The notes below the pieces were generated by a model. It saw only the letters and a program-made list of their open reading frames with translations. It had not been told where the DNA came from and searched no databases. The position numbers and the translations under genes were made by a program. From positions 1,860,001-1,924,000 of the forward strand of contig NZ_LT985188.1 of assembly GCF_900289045.1 (NCBI RefSeq): a stretch of 64,000 nucleotides of DNA, read 5' to 3'. Source of the stretch: Micropruina glycogenica (lineage in GTDB: Bacteria > Actinomycetota > Actinomycetes > Propionibacteriales > Propionibacteriaceae). Below are positions 30,092 through 37,766 of this stretch, in pieces (position 1 is the first letter of the stretch; each line of letters starts with the position of its first letter).

Positions 30092-30112
30092 GGGTGCGCG
30101 TAGTGCGCACCC
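30092..30112. other. Perfect hairpin upstream of ylxR
   Basis: GGGTGCGC (30092-30099) and GCGCACCC (30105-30112) pair fully around GTAGT. It lies about 70 bases upstream of the ylxR start, so it could be part of the ylxR leader or an end signal for island transcripts. No gene is visible in the rest of 30025-30412 apart from this, the repeat before it and the terminator after it. Confidence 0.45.
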
Positions 30113-30214
30113 AGCCTCGGACGGTTTCGTAGTGGTCAGGCAAGCAAGACAACGCGCACCGGTGCAGAACGGAGGTCACAACTGGCAGCACGACCGACTG
30201 ATTCCTCTTTCCGA

Positions 30215-30241
30215 CCCGGCCGTCCCCCCTGGACGGCCGGG
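30215..30241. terminator. Strong bidirectional terminator-like hairpin at the left island edge
   Basis: CCCGGCCGTCC (30215-30225) and GGACGGCCGGG (30231-30241) pair perfectly, 11 bp extending to 12 with an outer A-T, around the loop CCCCT. It stands between ylxR and the first island gene, and would stop readthrough from 30413-31015 into ylxR-infB. Confidence 0.65.
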
Positions 30242-30412
30242 TTCAGTCGTGTTCGGGCCGGTGAATCAGCCTTGTTCGGGAGGGGTGAGTGGCGCCGGAC
30301 TGGGAGCGCCTCTCGGCGCGGGGCCGCTCGAAGCGGCAAGTGTTGGAGCCCGGGGCTACCGCAGTCCGGCGCCGTTGACCGAATATAGGCCCCGCGACCG
30401 CAAGACCCAAGC

Positions 30413-31015
30413 TCAACGCAAAGAATCGGCGCGCCAGAGCCCGGCACAGGCCGAAAGATCTGCCGACATCTGCTGCAGCCGCTGCGCCCGCAACAGGTGG
30501 TCGCGGCCGTCGAGTTCGGCACTGCCGGCCGAGGTCACCGCACAAAAGGCCGCTGCGCGTTCGAGGGCCACCGCGAAGTCGCCGGTGAACGCCCCGCGCA
30601 AAATGTCGTCGGCGATTCGGCGCACGTCTTCGGGCCGCGGCGGGTCGATGCCGGCCACCACGTGATTGGGTTCGGTGAACCGCACCCCGGCCGCGTACAC
30701 CCGGCCCACGCCCGCCGCATCGGTACGCATCCATTCGCGAATGAAGTAGAGCCGCCATAGCGCGCCGGGAAGGCTGCGGGGTGGACGCGAAGCCCACAGG
30801 TCGGCCAGCGTCGACAACCCGATCTCGTCGACCAAGGCGAGCATCCGTTCGGCCGTCGCCGGGTCGTCGCCGGCGCGGCCGGTCTGCACCAGCACCCGCG
30901 CCGTCTCGTGGGCGGCATGCAACCGGGCGATGGGGTCAGACGCCTGCCCCATCAGTTCGAGCACGGCCGGGTCACGAAACGCCGGACGCCTTGGCGGACG
31001 ATTGTCTGTAGCCAT
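30413..31015 (-). CDS. Conserved-looking cytoplasmic protein of unknown function
   Basis: From the ATG at 31015 (MATDNRPPRRPAFRDPAVLE) the product is 200 residues, mostly helical and without membrane segments or cysteine motifs of a known enzyme. It has a leucine-rich middle (ALWRLYFIREWMRTDAAGVG) and a C-terminal stretch AELDGRDHLLRAQRLQQM. Codon use is like the backbone, which argues for a real gene. I do not recognise its family. Bases 30846-30988 recur almost exactly at 33458-33600, so part of its 5' half was recently copied within the island. Confidence 0.6.
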   Translation of the reverse strand: MATDNRPPRRPAFRDPAVLELMGQASDPIARLHAAHETARVLVQTGRAGDDPATAERMLALVDEIGLSTLADLWASRPPRSLPGALWRLYFIREWMRTDAAGVGRVYAAGVRFTEPNHVVAGIDPPRPEDVRRIADDILRGAFTGDFAVALERAAAFCAVTSAGSAELDGRDHLLRAQRLQQMSADLSACAGLWRADSLR

Positions 31016-31127
31016 CGCCAAACAGCTTACGTCTCGACGGCACGCTCCGTCGCAATTGTGACGCACTCGCGCCCAAGGCACGTCGAACACGGAGCGGTAC
31101 AGCACCATCACCACAGTCGCAAAGCTG

Positions 31128-31860
31128 TTGGAGCACAATCGCCGAGTGCATACCGAGAACTTCGGGGATGGCCCGCGGCAGGTGTGGCTGGTGTTGAACC
31201 GCGAAGGCATACCGGTCGCCCGCTACAACGTCGAGCGGCTGATGACAGCCGCTGGGCTGGTCGGAGTGGTGCGCGGCAAGGTCAAACGCACCACCATCGC
31301 CCGCGCCGGTCCCAAACCGGATGACCGGGTGCAGCGCAAGTTCGAGCCGCTGGCGCCGAACCGGCTAAGGGTGGCCGACTTCACCTACGTCCCCACCTGG
31401 GCAGGGTGGGTATTTCGTCGCGTTCGTGATCGACGCCTACGCCCGCCGCATCCTCGGCTGGCGCACCGCCACCAGCATGACCACCGAGCTGGTCCTGGAC
31501 GCCATCAAGCAAGCCATCTGGACCGGCAAACCGAGGGCCACGACCAGTTCGAGCAGCTGGTCGCGCACAACGACCGAGGCGTCCAATACCTGTCGGTAGT
31601 TACTCAGAACGACTCGCCCAGGCGGGCATCACGCCGTCGGTCGGCGGGGTCGGCTCCAGCTTCGACAACGCCCTGGCCGATAGCATCGAGGGCTAGACAA
31701 GATCGAAGTGATCCGCCGCCAGGGACCCTGGCGCAACCTCGACACCGTCGAGATCGCCACCGCCGAATCGATCGGCTGGTACAACAACCAGCGGCTCAAC
31801 CAGTACTGCGGCGACATGCCCCCGCCGTCCTGGAACAAGTCCACTGCGCTCAACAACAAC
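31128..31860 (+). pseudogene. IS3-family transposase OrfB remnant (DDE integrase core), multiply frameshifted
   Basis: Pieces of an IS3-family OrfB appear in order but in different frames: RRVHTENFGDGPRQVWLVLN (frame of 31128), FVAFVIDAYARRILGWRTAT (after a shift near 31405), VAHNDRGVQYLSV (shift back near 31530), ERLAQAGITPSVGGVG and NALADSIEG then a TAG (shift near 31595), and GPWRNLDTVEIATAESIGWY with QRLNQYCGDMPP (shift near 31695). The DDE residues fall in VADFTYVPTW, HNDRG and SIEG. The usual N-terminal 40 residues, OrfA and terminal inverted repeats were not found. It is a dead fragment, but it shows that mobile DNA entered this spot. Confidence 0.85.
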
Positions 31861-32032
31861 CTTCAGCCGCAAGGTAAGGGAGCCAAACCAACTCCGGACA
31901 TGCCCGGGAGGTTCAGTGATGCGCTGGCAAACTCAGAGGCTTTGGCAGGAACTACTATTTTCGCCGCCTTGCGCCATGTGGGCTCTATCAGTAGGCTCCT
32001 GACACCTACCCCTAAAGATAGGCCCTAGCCTA

Positions 32033-32620
32033 ATGAAGCAAGAACGAAAGGCACTTGCCACTTTCGGTGCAATTGCCTGTGTTATGGTCTGCACTTCCAC
32101 TTCGGCAGCAGTTGCATCCGCCCAAGAAGCCGCCCCTAAAAGTGTGATTTGTCAAGGTTCACCGTTGGATCCAACGTCTGCTGGCCAACGAATCACCCCG
32201 AGCCACACGCGCACTGCCAGCGAGTACAGCTTCTCCAATAAGAAGAAGATCTACATTGCTTCGAGGGGGTCACGCATCTACGGCGATCGGAATGTGACGC
32301 TCAAGATCGAGAGTGGAATATCGCACACGATCAGCGGATCCATCACGGGCACTGCGGAGGTAGAGGCGGGGGTGTTGTTCGCGAAGGCGAGCGCGAGCCT
32401 TGCCGTCACCGTGGGCGGCTCAGTCACGACCACCAGCAACCATGGCGGGTCATGGAAGGTCACTCAGAAGGTCGGCTGGTTGGAGGTGGGCACGCTGAAC
32501 GGGTACTCATTTAGTTGGACCAAGTTTCACTACAAGGCCCCCTGCACCAAGGTAGTTGAGGGAAAGGGCACCGCGAAGGCTGCAGTCAAGGGTGCTCCCG
32601 CATATTACAAGCACAGTTGA
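32033..32620 (+). CDS. Secreted protein of unknown function, atypical composition
   Basis: The 195-residue product has a signal peptide with likely cleavage after VASA (about residue 29). The mature part holds KKKIYIASRGSRIYG, an alternating small-residue region TISGSITGTAEVEAGVLFAKA and SASLAVTVGGSVTTTSN, which reads like amphipathic beta hairpins, and a C-terminal KAPCTKVVEGKGTAKAAVKG. Two cysteines (ICQG and APCTK) could pair. The gene is clearly less GC-rich than its surroundings and uses many A- and T-ending codons, which suggests transfer. The beta-hairpin pattern recalls small secreted pore-forming or channel proteins, but no family can be assigned. It overlaps the next gene by 4 bases. 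Confidence 0.65.
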   Translation: MKQERKALATFGAIACVMVCTSTSAAVASAQEAAPKSVICQGSPLDPTSAGQRITPSHTRTASEYSFSNKKKIYIASRGSRIYGDRNVTLKIESGISHTISGSITGTAEVEAGVLFAKASASLAVTVGGSVTTTSNHGGSWKVTQKVGWLEVGTLNGYSFSWTKFHYKAPCTKVVEGKGTAKAAVKGAPAYYKHS

Positions 32621-33108
32621 CCTCCGGCATGACGTTAGTGGGGCGCGCAGGCGTGCTTAGTCTCAGCATTGGCGTGGCGATCGCACTCACCGGGTGCATC
32701 GCCACACCTTTGTCGACGCCTGATATGCCCACCGCCTCGCCAGGCCCCACCCAGATCAATAGCGGCTTGGAACTCGATCGGTCTCTGCGGGCCGGGCAGC
32801 ACCAGCCGTCTTTCGGACGACTTCTCGCGGCGACCCAAAGCGGCGGCGTGATGACCATTCAGGTGCAACTTGAGCAGATCACAGGTGCGGTCATAGCGGT
32901 GTTCGTATGCTCAGGTGAGATGGCCGGCCCATCCGTAACTCTTCGCCGAGGCGGCAAGACCCTGCTGCGCGTCTGGACAGACGGGTGCGATCAGTCAAAG
33001 CTCTACAGCGGCCAGAGTGAACCAATCGGCCAAGGCGGCCCGGCAGAGCTGGTTGTTGCGGCACCCGACGGTGTGCGCTTCGCGCTGGTCTTGGAGGAAG
33101 TTGCATAG
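32617..33108 (+). CDS. Small lipoprotein of unknown function
   Basis: The frame can start at a TTG at 32617, which overlaps the previous stop as TTGA, or at an ATG at 32629; neither has a strong ribosome site, which fits translational coupling. The product (163 residues from TTG) has a lipobox IALTGC, a short Pro/Thr/Ser linker and a domain with VFVCSGEMAGPSVTLRRGG and GGPAELVVAAPDGVRFALVL. The two cysteines of the domain (VCSG and DGCDQ) may pair. Together with 32033-32620 it looks like a two-gene unit that puts one secreted and one membrane-tethered protein outside the cell. Confidence 0.6.
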   Translation: MTSGMTLVGRAGVLSLSIGVAIALTGCIATPLSTPDMPTASPGPTQINSGLELDRSLRAGQHQPSFGRLLAATQSGGVMTIQVQLEQITGAVIAVFVCSGEMAGPSVTLRRGGKTLLRVWTDGCDQSKLYSGQSEPIGQGGPAELVVAAPDGVRFALVLEEVA

Positions 33109-33160
33109 GGCTGACCAGCCGAGTGACCCCACCCGCCAGCAAACCGCCTCCGCTGTCACA

Positions 33161-33455
33161 CACAGCGCACAGGCAGACATCAGCGCCCTTGCCAGCCGGG
33201 CTCACTGTTCTCATGGACAGCAAGCAGAGGACCGGGCTGGCGATCGGCGCCGCAGCGATCGGGGCCGGGGCGGTGTTCGGCGTCTCGTAAGCCGTCTGCA
33301 GCAGCGTGATTCGATCACGAGCGCAACCGGCCAGACCTCATAAGCCACAGCCAAAGCCAAGGCGGCGCTGTGGCGGCATGGGCATGAACAACCTCGCCCG
33401 TCTGGCCAAGAAGTTCGGCGTCGCCGCGACAAAGGTTACTGAGGCGATCCAGTCG
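33161..33455 (+). pseudogene. Degraded copy of the small anchored repeat protein at 36130
   Basis: From about 50 bases before the ATG at 33213, this stretch matches the start region of the gene at 36130, including CAGCGCCCT-GCCAGCC and GGCTCACTGTTCTCATGG. The copy encodes 25 matching residues and then a TAA (33288-33290) where the intact gene has a Tyr codon. Downstream homology returns at GGCGGCATGGGCATGA-CAACCTCGCCC and ends sharply at ATCCAGTCG (33455). The copy is 5'-complete and 3'-truncated. Confidence 0.8.
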
Positions 33456-33457
33456 TG

Positions 33458-33600
33458 CGTTCGGCCGTCGCCGGGTCGTCGCCGGCGCGGCCGGTCTGCA
33501 CCAGCACCCGCGCCGTCTCGTGGGCGGCATGCAACCGGGCGATGGGGTCGGACCCCTGCCCCATCAGTTCGAGCACGGCCGGGTCACGAAACGCCGGACG
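33458..33600. repeat. 143-bp direct copy of 30846-30988
   Basis: The block is identical to 30846-30988 except at two positions (TCAGACGCC against TCGGACCCC). It is fused directly to the truncated copy described at 33161-33455. The donor is part of the coding region of the minus-strand gene at 30413-31015. The rest of the 33109-33650 gap shows no further gene. Confidence 0.9.
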
Positions 33601-33650
33601 GCGGGGAGTCGGCTGGTCACTCGGCCCCGGTTCAGCTTAACCCCCCTGGC

Positions 33651-34361
33651 TCACGCAGCCAGCGCGTCGAGAATCGCTCGCCAGGTGGCCGAGGTTGCGG
33701 CGTCCGAATACGTTGCCCGGCGCCCTGCGCAGGCGAAGCCGTGACCGACGCCGGGCAGCACCAGCAGTTCGTGCTGAACGCCGGCGGCGCCGAGCAGCGC
33801 GTCGATGTCGTCGAGATCGGGGCCTACGAGGGCGTCGTCCGAACCTGCCAGCACCAGCACGCTAGTCGCGCCCAGGTCTGCCGCACGCTGCAACGGCGCG
33901 GGCGTCGCGATCGGACCGCCCCCGTGCACCGTCCACCCGGGGTAGACGGCCACGACCACCTCGAAGGTCAGGTGCGTGGCGGCGACCAGGGCCATAAATC
34001 CCCCGACGCTGAAACCGACGATGCCGACCGGGCCTGGTTCGAGTAGGTCGCGGGTCTGGCGGATCTGCTCCACGAGGGATTCCGCCTGCAGGTCGCGCAG
34101 CAGTGCGAAACCGCGCGCTCGACCGGCGTCGTCGTAGGGCAGTTGCAAGCCGCGCTCGGTGCCCGTGAAGAGATCGACGGCGGCCACCGCATGGCCCGCC
34201 TCGGTGAGCGTGCTCATGGCCTCGTGCACCAGGTCGGTCATGCCGTACAACTCGCCGATCACCAACACGCCGCCAGGGTTGCGACGGTCAGAGCTATCGC
34301 CCTCTGGGCGGGCCACCAATGCGGAGCCGCCGCCCGGCAAGGTTCGCCACGTACCGATCAC
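33651..34361 (-). CDS. Dienelactone hydrolase family protein
   Basis: The 236-residue alpha/beta hydrolase has GFSVGG at the nucleophile elbow (Ser in place of the Cys of classical dienelactone hydrolase), VLAGSDDALVGPD carrying the likely acid, and GVGHGFACAGR with the His. The early GVLVIGELYGMTDLVHE is the family's oxyanion region with the conserved Glu. It probably cleaves an ester or lactone; the substrate is unknown. The GTG start overlaps, as GTGA, the position where the upstream DJ-1 gene would end if its frame were intact, so the two form an operon. Confidence 0.86.
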   Translation of the reverse strand: MIGTWRTLPGGGSALVARPEGDSSDRRNPGGVLVIGELYGMTDLVHEAMSTLTEAGHAVAAVDLFTGTERGLQLPYDDAGRARGFALLRDLQAESLVEQIRQTRDLLEPGPVGIVGFSVGGFMALVAATHLTFEVVVAVYPGWTVHGGGPIATPAPLQRAADLGATSVLVLAGSDDALVGPDLDDIDALLGAAGVQHELLVLPGVGHGFACAGRRATYSDAATSATWRAILDALAA

Positions 34362-34391
34362 GAGCCCGCGTGGCTCAGTCGCGCCAACACC

Positions 34392-35033
34392 TCAACCGCG
34401 ACACGTTCGGTCGATTGCGGGGTTCTGGCCCGTGATCAACCGGCCGTCCACCACCACGTGCTCGGTGAAGGCCGGGGCTTCGCGGTAGTCGGCACCCAGT
34501 TCGGCCAGCCGGTCGGCCAGCAGAACCGGCACCACGTCGTCGACTCGGGCCGCGCGCTCTTCAGCGTTGCTGAAGCCGGTCACGGCGCGGCCCCGCACCA
34601 GCGGCTGCCCGGAGGTATCGACGGCACCCACCAGCGCCGCCGGGCCGTGGCAGACCGAGGCCACCAGACCGCCGGCGGCCCACACCGCCGAGGCAGCGGC
34701 ACCGACGACCGGGCTCGTGAAGTCCCGAATGATGCCGTGTCCGCCGGCGAAGAAGACGGCCCCGTAGCGGGCGAGGTCGACCTCGGCCAGGGCCGGCGCG
34801 GCGTCGAGGTCGGCACCGGCGAAGAAGGCCTGCTGGTCGGGGTCGGCGGTGTCGAGGCCGTCGAAGGGTGGTCGCCCGCCCGCCACCGAGGCGAGGTCGA
34901 CCGCCAGGCCGGCCTCGGTGAAGGCGACCCAGGGAATCGCCACCTCGGGCGCGTAGGCGCCCGTGCGGCGGCGGCCGCCCAGGTCGTCATGGCTGGTCGT
35001 CACGACCAAGACGCGAGACGGTCGATCATTCAT
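34392..35033 (-). CDS. DJ-1/PfpI (HchA-like) family protein with frameshifted C-terminus
   Basis: From the ATG at 35033 the frame gives 213 residues of a DJ-1/PfpI protein of the Hsp31-like type. VFFAGGHGIIRDF and ASVCHGPAALV hold the conserved acid and nucleophile cysteine. Such proteins act as glyoxalases or protein deglycases. The annotated end GQNPAIDRTCRG is abnormal. Removing one C from the CCCC run near 34418 would give GQNPQSTERVAVEVLARLS, the usual family end, with a TGA at 34358-34360 that overlaps the GTG of the next gene. So the present stop reflects a one-base insertion or a sequencing error. Confidence 0.85.
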   Translation of the reverse strand: MNDRPSRVLVVTTSHDDLGGRRRTGAYAPEVAIPWVAFTEAGLAVDLASVAGGRPPFDGLDTADPDQQAFFAGADLDAAPALAEVDLARYGAVFFAGGHGIIRDFTSPVVGAAASAVWAAGGLVASVCHGPAALVGAVDTSGQPLVRGRAVTGFSNAEERAARVDDVVPVLLADRLAELGADYREAPAFTEHVVVDGRLITGQNPAIDRTCRG

Positions 35034-35121
35034 CGTGGCTCCGATCTGAAAGGTGATGAGTGCGTCACTCACTGTCGGGCCTCACGAGCCATCGGCGCTA
35101 CGCCAGTGACGGCATAGTCAT

Positions 35122-35137
35122 TATCGGAATTCTGATA
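35122..35137. promoter_or_regulatory. Palindromic LysR-type operator candidate
   Basis: TATCGGAATTCTGATA is a near-perfect 16-base palindrome (only the GG/CT pair is off) in the 126-base gap between the divergent LysR gene and the DJ-1 operon, 22 bases before the LysR start. Position and symmetry fit a regulator-binding site that controls both directions. Confidence 0.6.
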
Positions 35138-35159
35138 GGTTGCTGCCGTCTCCGACCCG

Positions 35160-36056
35160 GTGGATCTCGAGTTGCTGCGCACCTTCGCCGCCATTCACCG
35201 CACCGGCACGCTGACCGGCGCGGCAAAGCTCTTAGGCGTGTCGCAACCCACCGTGACGGCGCGTTTGCGCTCGCTGGAGGGCCACACCGCAACCCGGCTG
35301 TTCGAAGGAGACGCACGCGGCTGCCGCGCGACACCGGCCGCCGACGAACTCGCCGCGCGACTGCACCTGCCCCTGGCAGAACTGGAGTCGGTGGCCGAAT
35401 CGCTGGGCGGCCAGTCGGGCCTGGCGGGCGCAACGCTGCGCCTCGGGGCACCGGCCGAGTTCACCGAGTACGTGCTGCCCTCTGCGCTGGCCGGCCTGGC
35501 GGCGGGCGGGCTGACCACGCACGTCACGCTGGGCCTTGCCGCCGACCTGCAGCAAGGCCTGACCGCCGGCACCCTCGACCTGGTGGTGAGCACCGCCAAG
35601 CCGCCCAAGCGGACTGTGTGGCAGCCGCTGCTCGACGAGGAGTTCGTGCTGGTGGCCGCACCCCGCCTGGCGGCCGGCCTGGCTCCGCGTGCCTTGCGTG
35701 ACCGCCCCGCAGCAACTCTGGGCGCTCTGCCGCTGGTGAGCTACGACGGGCAGCAGTCGATCATCAGACTATGGAGGCGCCACGTGCTCGGCGCGCCGCC
35801 GCCGGCGGCGTCGAGAGTCACTGTGCCCGACCTGCGAACAGTACGACGGCTGGTGATCGAGGGCGCCGGAATCAGCGCCCTGCCCCGCTACCTGTGCGCC
35901 TCCGAGCTTGCCGCGGGCGAGTTGGTGGTGCTGGTTGAGCCCGAGGACTCCCCCATCAACACCTTCTACCTGGTGACCCTGCGGCAGTTGCGCACCAGGC
36001 CCGCCGTCGCGGCCGCCTGGACGGCCATTCAGGGGGCAGTGCGCAACGGCGCCTGA
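35160..36056 (+). CDS. LysR family transcriptional regulator
   Basis: The 298-residue protein starts at a GTG (VDLELLRTFAAIHRTGTLT) and has the LysR winged helix-turn-helix in residues 3-60, with AAKLLGVSQPTVTARLRSLE as the recognition region. The C-terminal substrate-binding domain follows from about residue 95 (TLRLGAPAEFTEYVL). It is divergent from the DJ-1/dienelactone hydrolase pair, the typical arrangement of a LysR activator and its target, so it likely senses an aldehyde or lactone-like compound; the ligand is inference. Confidence 0.92.
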   Translation: MDLELLRTFAAIHRTGTLTGAAKLLGVSQPTVTARLRSLEGHTATRLFEGDARGCRATPAADELAARLHLPLAELESVAESLGGQSGLAGATLRLGAPAEFTEYVLPSALAGLAAGGLTTHVTLGLAADLQQGLTAGTLDLVVSTAKPPKRTVWQPLLDEEFVLVAAPRLAAGLAPRALRDRPAATLGALPLVSYDGQQSIIRLWRRHVLGAPPPAASRVTVPDLRTVRRLVIEGAGISALPRYLCASELAAGELVVLVEPEDSPINTFYLVTLRQLRTRPAVAAAWTAIQGAVRNGA

Positions 36057-36129
36057 TCACCGGGCGACTCACAGCAGAGTCCCAGGCGCGGATCAGCGCC
36101 CTGCCAGCCGAGCCCGGCTCACTGTTCTC

Positions 36130-36669
36130 ATGGAAAGCAAGCAGAAGACCGGGCTGGCCATCGGCGCGGCCGTGATCGGGGCGGGGGCGGTGTTCGGCGT
36201 CTCGTACGCCCTGGGCAGCAGCACCAGCGAGTCGCAGGCGCAGCCGGCCGCACAAGCCTCTCAAGGAGGCGGTCAGGGCTCGGGCCGCGGCGGCCCCGGC
36301 GGCGGTGGCGCTGGCGGCATGGGCATGAGCAACCTCGCCCCCGCGCTGGCCAAGAAGCTCGGCGTCGATGAGGCCAAGGTGACCGAGGCCATCCAGTCGG
36401 TGATGCAGGCCAACCGGCCCAGCGGTCAGCCGACCGACGGCGGTCAGCCGGGTGACGCGCCCAGCGACGGCACGCAGGCCAGCCCTGGCGCGCGACCCTC
36501 CGGCGGCGGTTTCGATCGCTCGGGTATGGAAGAGAAGCTGGCCAAAGCGATCGCCGAGAAGCTCGGCATCGACGAGGCCACGGTCACCAAGGCCATCGAA
36601 GAGGTGCGCGCCGAGCAGCGGGCGAGCCGCTCGTCCAGCGCCCAGCCGACCGCGAGCCCGTCCGCCTGA
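36130..36669 (+). CDS. Small membrane-anchored protein with two LGVDEAKVT-type helical repeats
   Basis: The 179-residue protein has one membrane segment (about 8-28) and then a Gln/Gly-rich linker. Two related helical units follow: LAKKLGVDEAKVTEAIQSVM (73-92) and IAEKLGIDEATVTKAIEEVR (141-160), separated by a Gly/Pro/Asp-rich spacer, with a Ser/Ala-rich tail. Such pairs of 'K-LG-V/I-DEA-VT-AI' helices recur in actinobacterial surface proteins of unknown role. A broken copy, including its upstream sequence, lies at 33161-33455. No ribosome site is obvious; the 45 bases before the ATG are conserved between the copies and may hold the promoter. Confidence 0.68.
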   Translation: MESKQKTGLAIGAAVIGAGAVFGVSYALGSSTSESQAQPAAQASQGGGQGSGRGGPGGGGAGGMGMSNLAPALAKKLGVDEAKVTEAIQSVMQANRPSGQPTDGGQPGDAPSDGTQASPGARPSGGGFDRSGMEEKLAKAIAEKLGIDEATVTKAIEEVRAEQRASRSSSAQPTASPSA

Positions 36670-36750
36670 CCCACAGACCCCCCGCCGGCCGAGCTGCAGC
36701 CGATCCCCCTGGACGGTTGAGCCGCTGATCCCCTCCGACGGGACCTATCT

Positions 36751-36791
36751 ACGCACCCGGCACTCGCTCCTACCGCGACCGCCGGGTGCGT
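36751..36791 (-). terminator. Terminator immediately downstream of nusA
   Basis: ACGCACCCGGC (36751-36761) and GCCGGGTGCGT (36781-36791) pair over 11 bp around a 19-base loop. The stem begins 4 bases after the nusA stop. It closes the rimP-nusA unit and marks the right edge of the island. Confidence 0.75.
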
Positions 36792-36795
36792 GACG

Positions 36796-37764
36796 CTACG
36801 CCTGGGTGTCGGGCCTGATGTCGATGCGCCAGCCGGTCAGCCGAGCGGCCAGCCGAGCGTTCTGACCCTCGCGTCCGATCGCCAACGAGAGCTGATAGTC
36901 GGGCACGATCGCCCGGCACGACCGAGCCGCCTCGTCGGTGACGATCACCTGGCTGACCTTCGCCGGCGACAGCGCCTCTTTGACGAACACCGTGGGGTCG
37001 GCCGACCAGTCGACGATGTCGATCTTCTCTTCGTTCAGTTCGTGCATCACCGCGCGCACCCGCTGCCCCATGGGGCCGATGCAGGCGCCCTTGGCCGATA
37101 CGTCGGGGTTGTGCGACTGCACGGCGATCTTGGTGCGGTGACCGGCCTCGCGAGCGATCGCCTTGATCTCGACGATGCCCTGTTCGATCTCGGGCACCTC
37201 GAGCCTGAACAGTTTCTGCACCAGGTTGGGGTGGGTGCGCGACACCACCACCTGCGGGCCGCGCAGTTCACGCCGCACGCTCACCACGTAGACCCGCAGC
37301 CGCTTGCCGTGCGAGTAGACCTCACCGGCCACCTGTTCGGCCTGCGGCATGATCGCCTCGATGCTGCCCAGGTCGACCCGCACGGTGCGCGAGTCGCGGT
37401 CCTGTTGCACGACGCCGAGCAGAATGTCACCCTCGACGGCCGAGAAGTGACCGTACTTCTGATCGTCTTCGGCCTGCCGGATGCGCTGGTAAATCACCTG
37501 GCGGGCGGTGGCGGCGGCGACCCGTCCGAAGTTGTCGGGAGTGTTGTCGTACTCGCCGATCTTCTGCCCCTCGTCGTCGAGTTCGGGAGCGAACACGGTG
37601 ACCCGGCCCGTTTTGCGGTCGAGCTGCACCCGCGACCCGGCCACGTGGTGGTCGGTCTTCTCATAGGCGTTGAGCATGGCGTCTTCGAGCGCCTCGACCA
37701 GCACCGTCATCGGAATCTCGCGATCGCGTTCGAGGGCGCGCAGCGCCTCCATGTCGATGTCCAT
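36796..37764 (-). CDS. nusA: Transcription termination/antitermination factor NusA
   Basis: NusA binds RNA polymerase and nascent RNA and modulates pausing, Rho-independent termination and rRNA antitermination. The 322-residue protein has the N-terminal polymerase-binding domain, an S1 domain (from about 130), KH1 with [12 protein letters not shown] and KH2 ending in [19 protein letters not shown]. It lacks the C-terminal acidic repeats of E. coli NusA, as is normal in actinobacteria. I prefer the ATG at 37764, 5 bases after CAGGAG; a GTG at 37770 overlaps the rimP stop. ylxR and infB, its usual neighbours, are 6.8 kb away. Confidence 0.96.
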   Translation of the reverse strand: MDIDMEALRALERDREIPMTVLVEALEDAMLNAYEKTDHHVAGSRVQLDRKTGRVTVFAPELDDEGQKIGEYDNTPDNFGRVAAATARQVIYQRIRQAEDDQKYGHFSAVEGDILLGVVQQDRDSRTVRVDLGSIEAIMPQAEQVAGEVYSHGKRLRVYVVSVRRELRGPQVVVSRTHPNLVQKLFRLEVPEIEQGIVEIKAIAREAGHRTKIAVQSHNPDVSAKGACIGPMGQRVRAVMHELNEEKIDIVDWSADPTVFVKEALSPAKVSQVIVTDEAARSCRAIVPDYQLSLAIGREGQNARLAARLTGWRIDIRPDTQA

Positions 37765-37766
37765 GA

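Noticed and set aside
30025-30412. Possible tRNA or structured RNA in the gap upstream of ylxR
   Set aside because: Two hairpins are present, but no cloverleaf, CCA end or T-loop motif could be found.
30413-36669. Prophage or integrative element between ylxR and nusA
   Set aside because: No integrase, phage structural gene, tRNA attachment site or flanking direct repeat was found; only a broken transposase is present.
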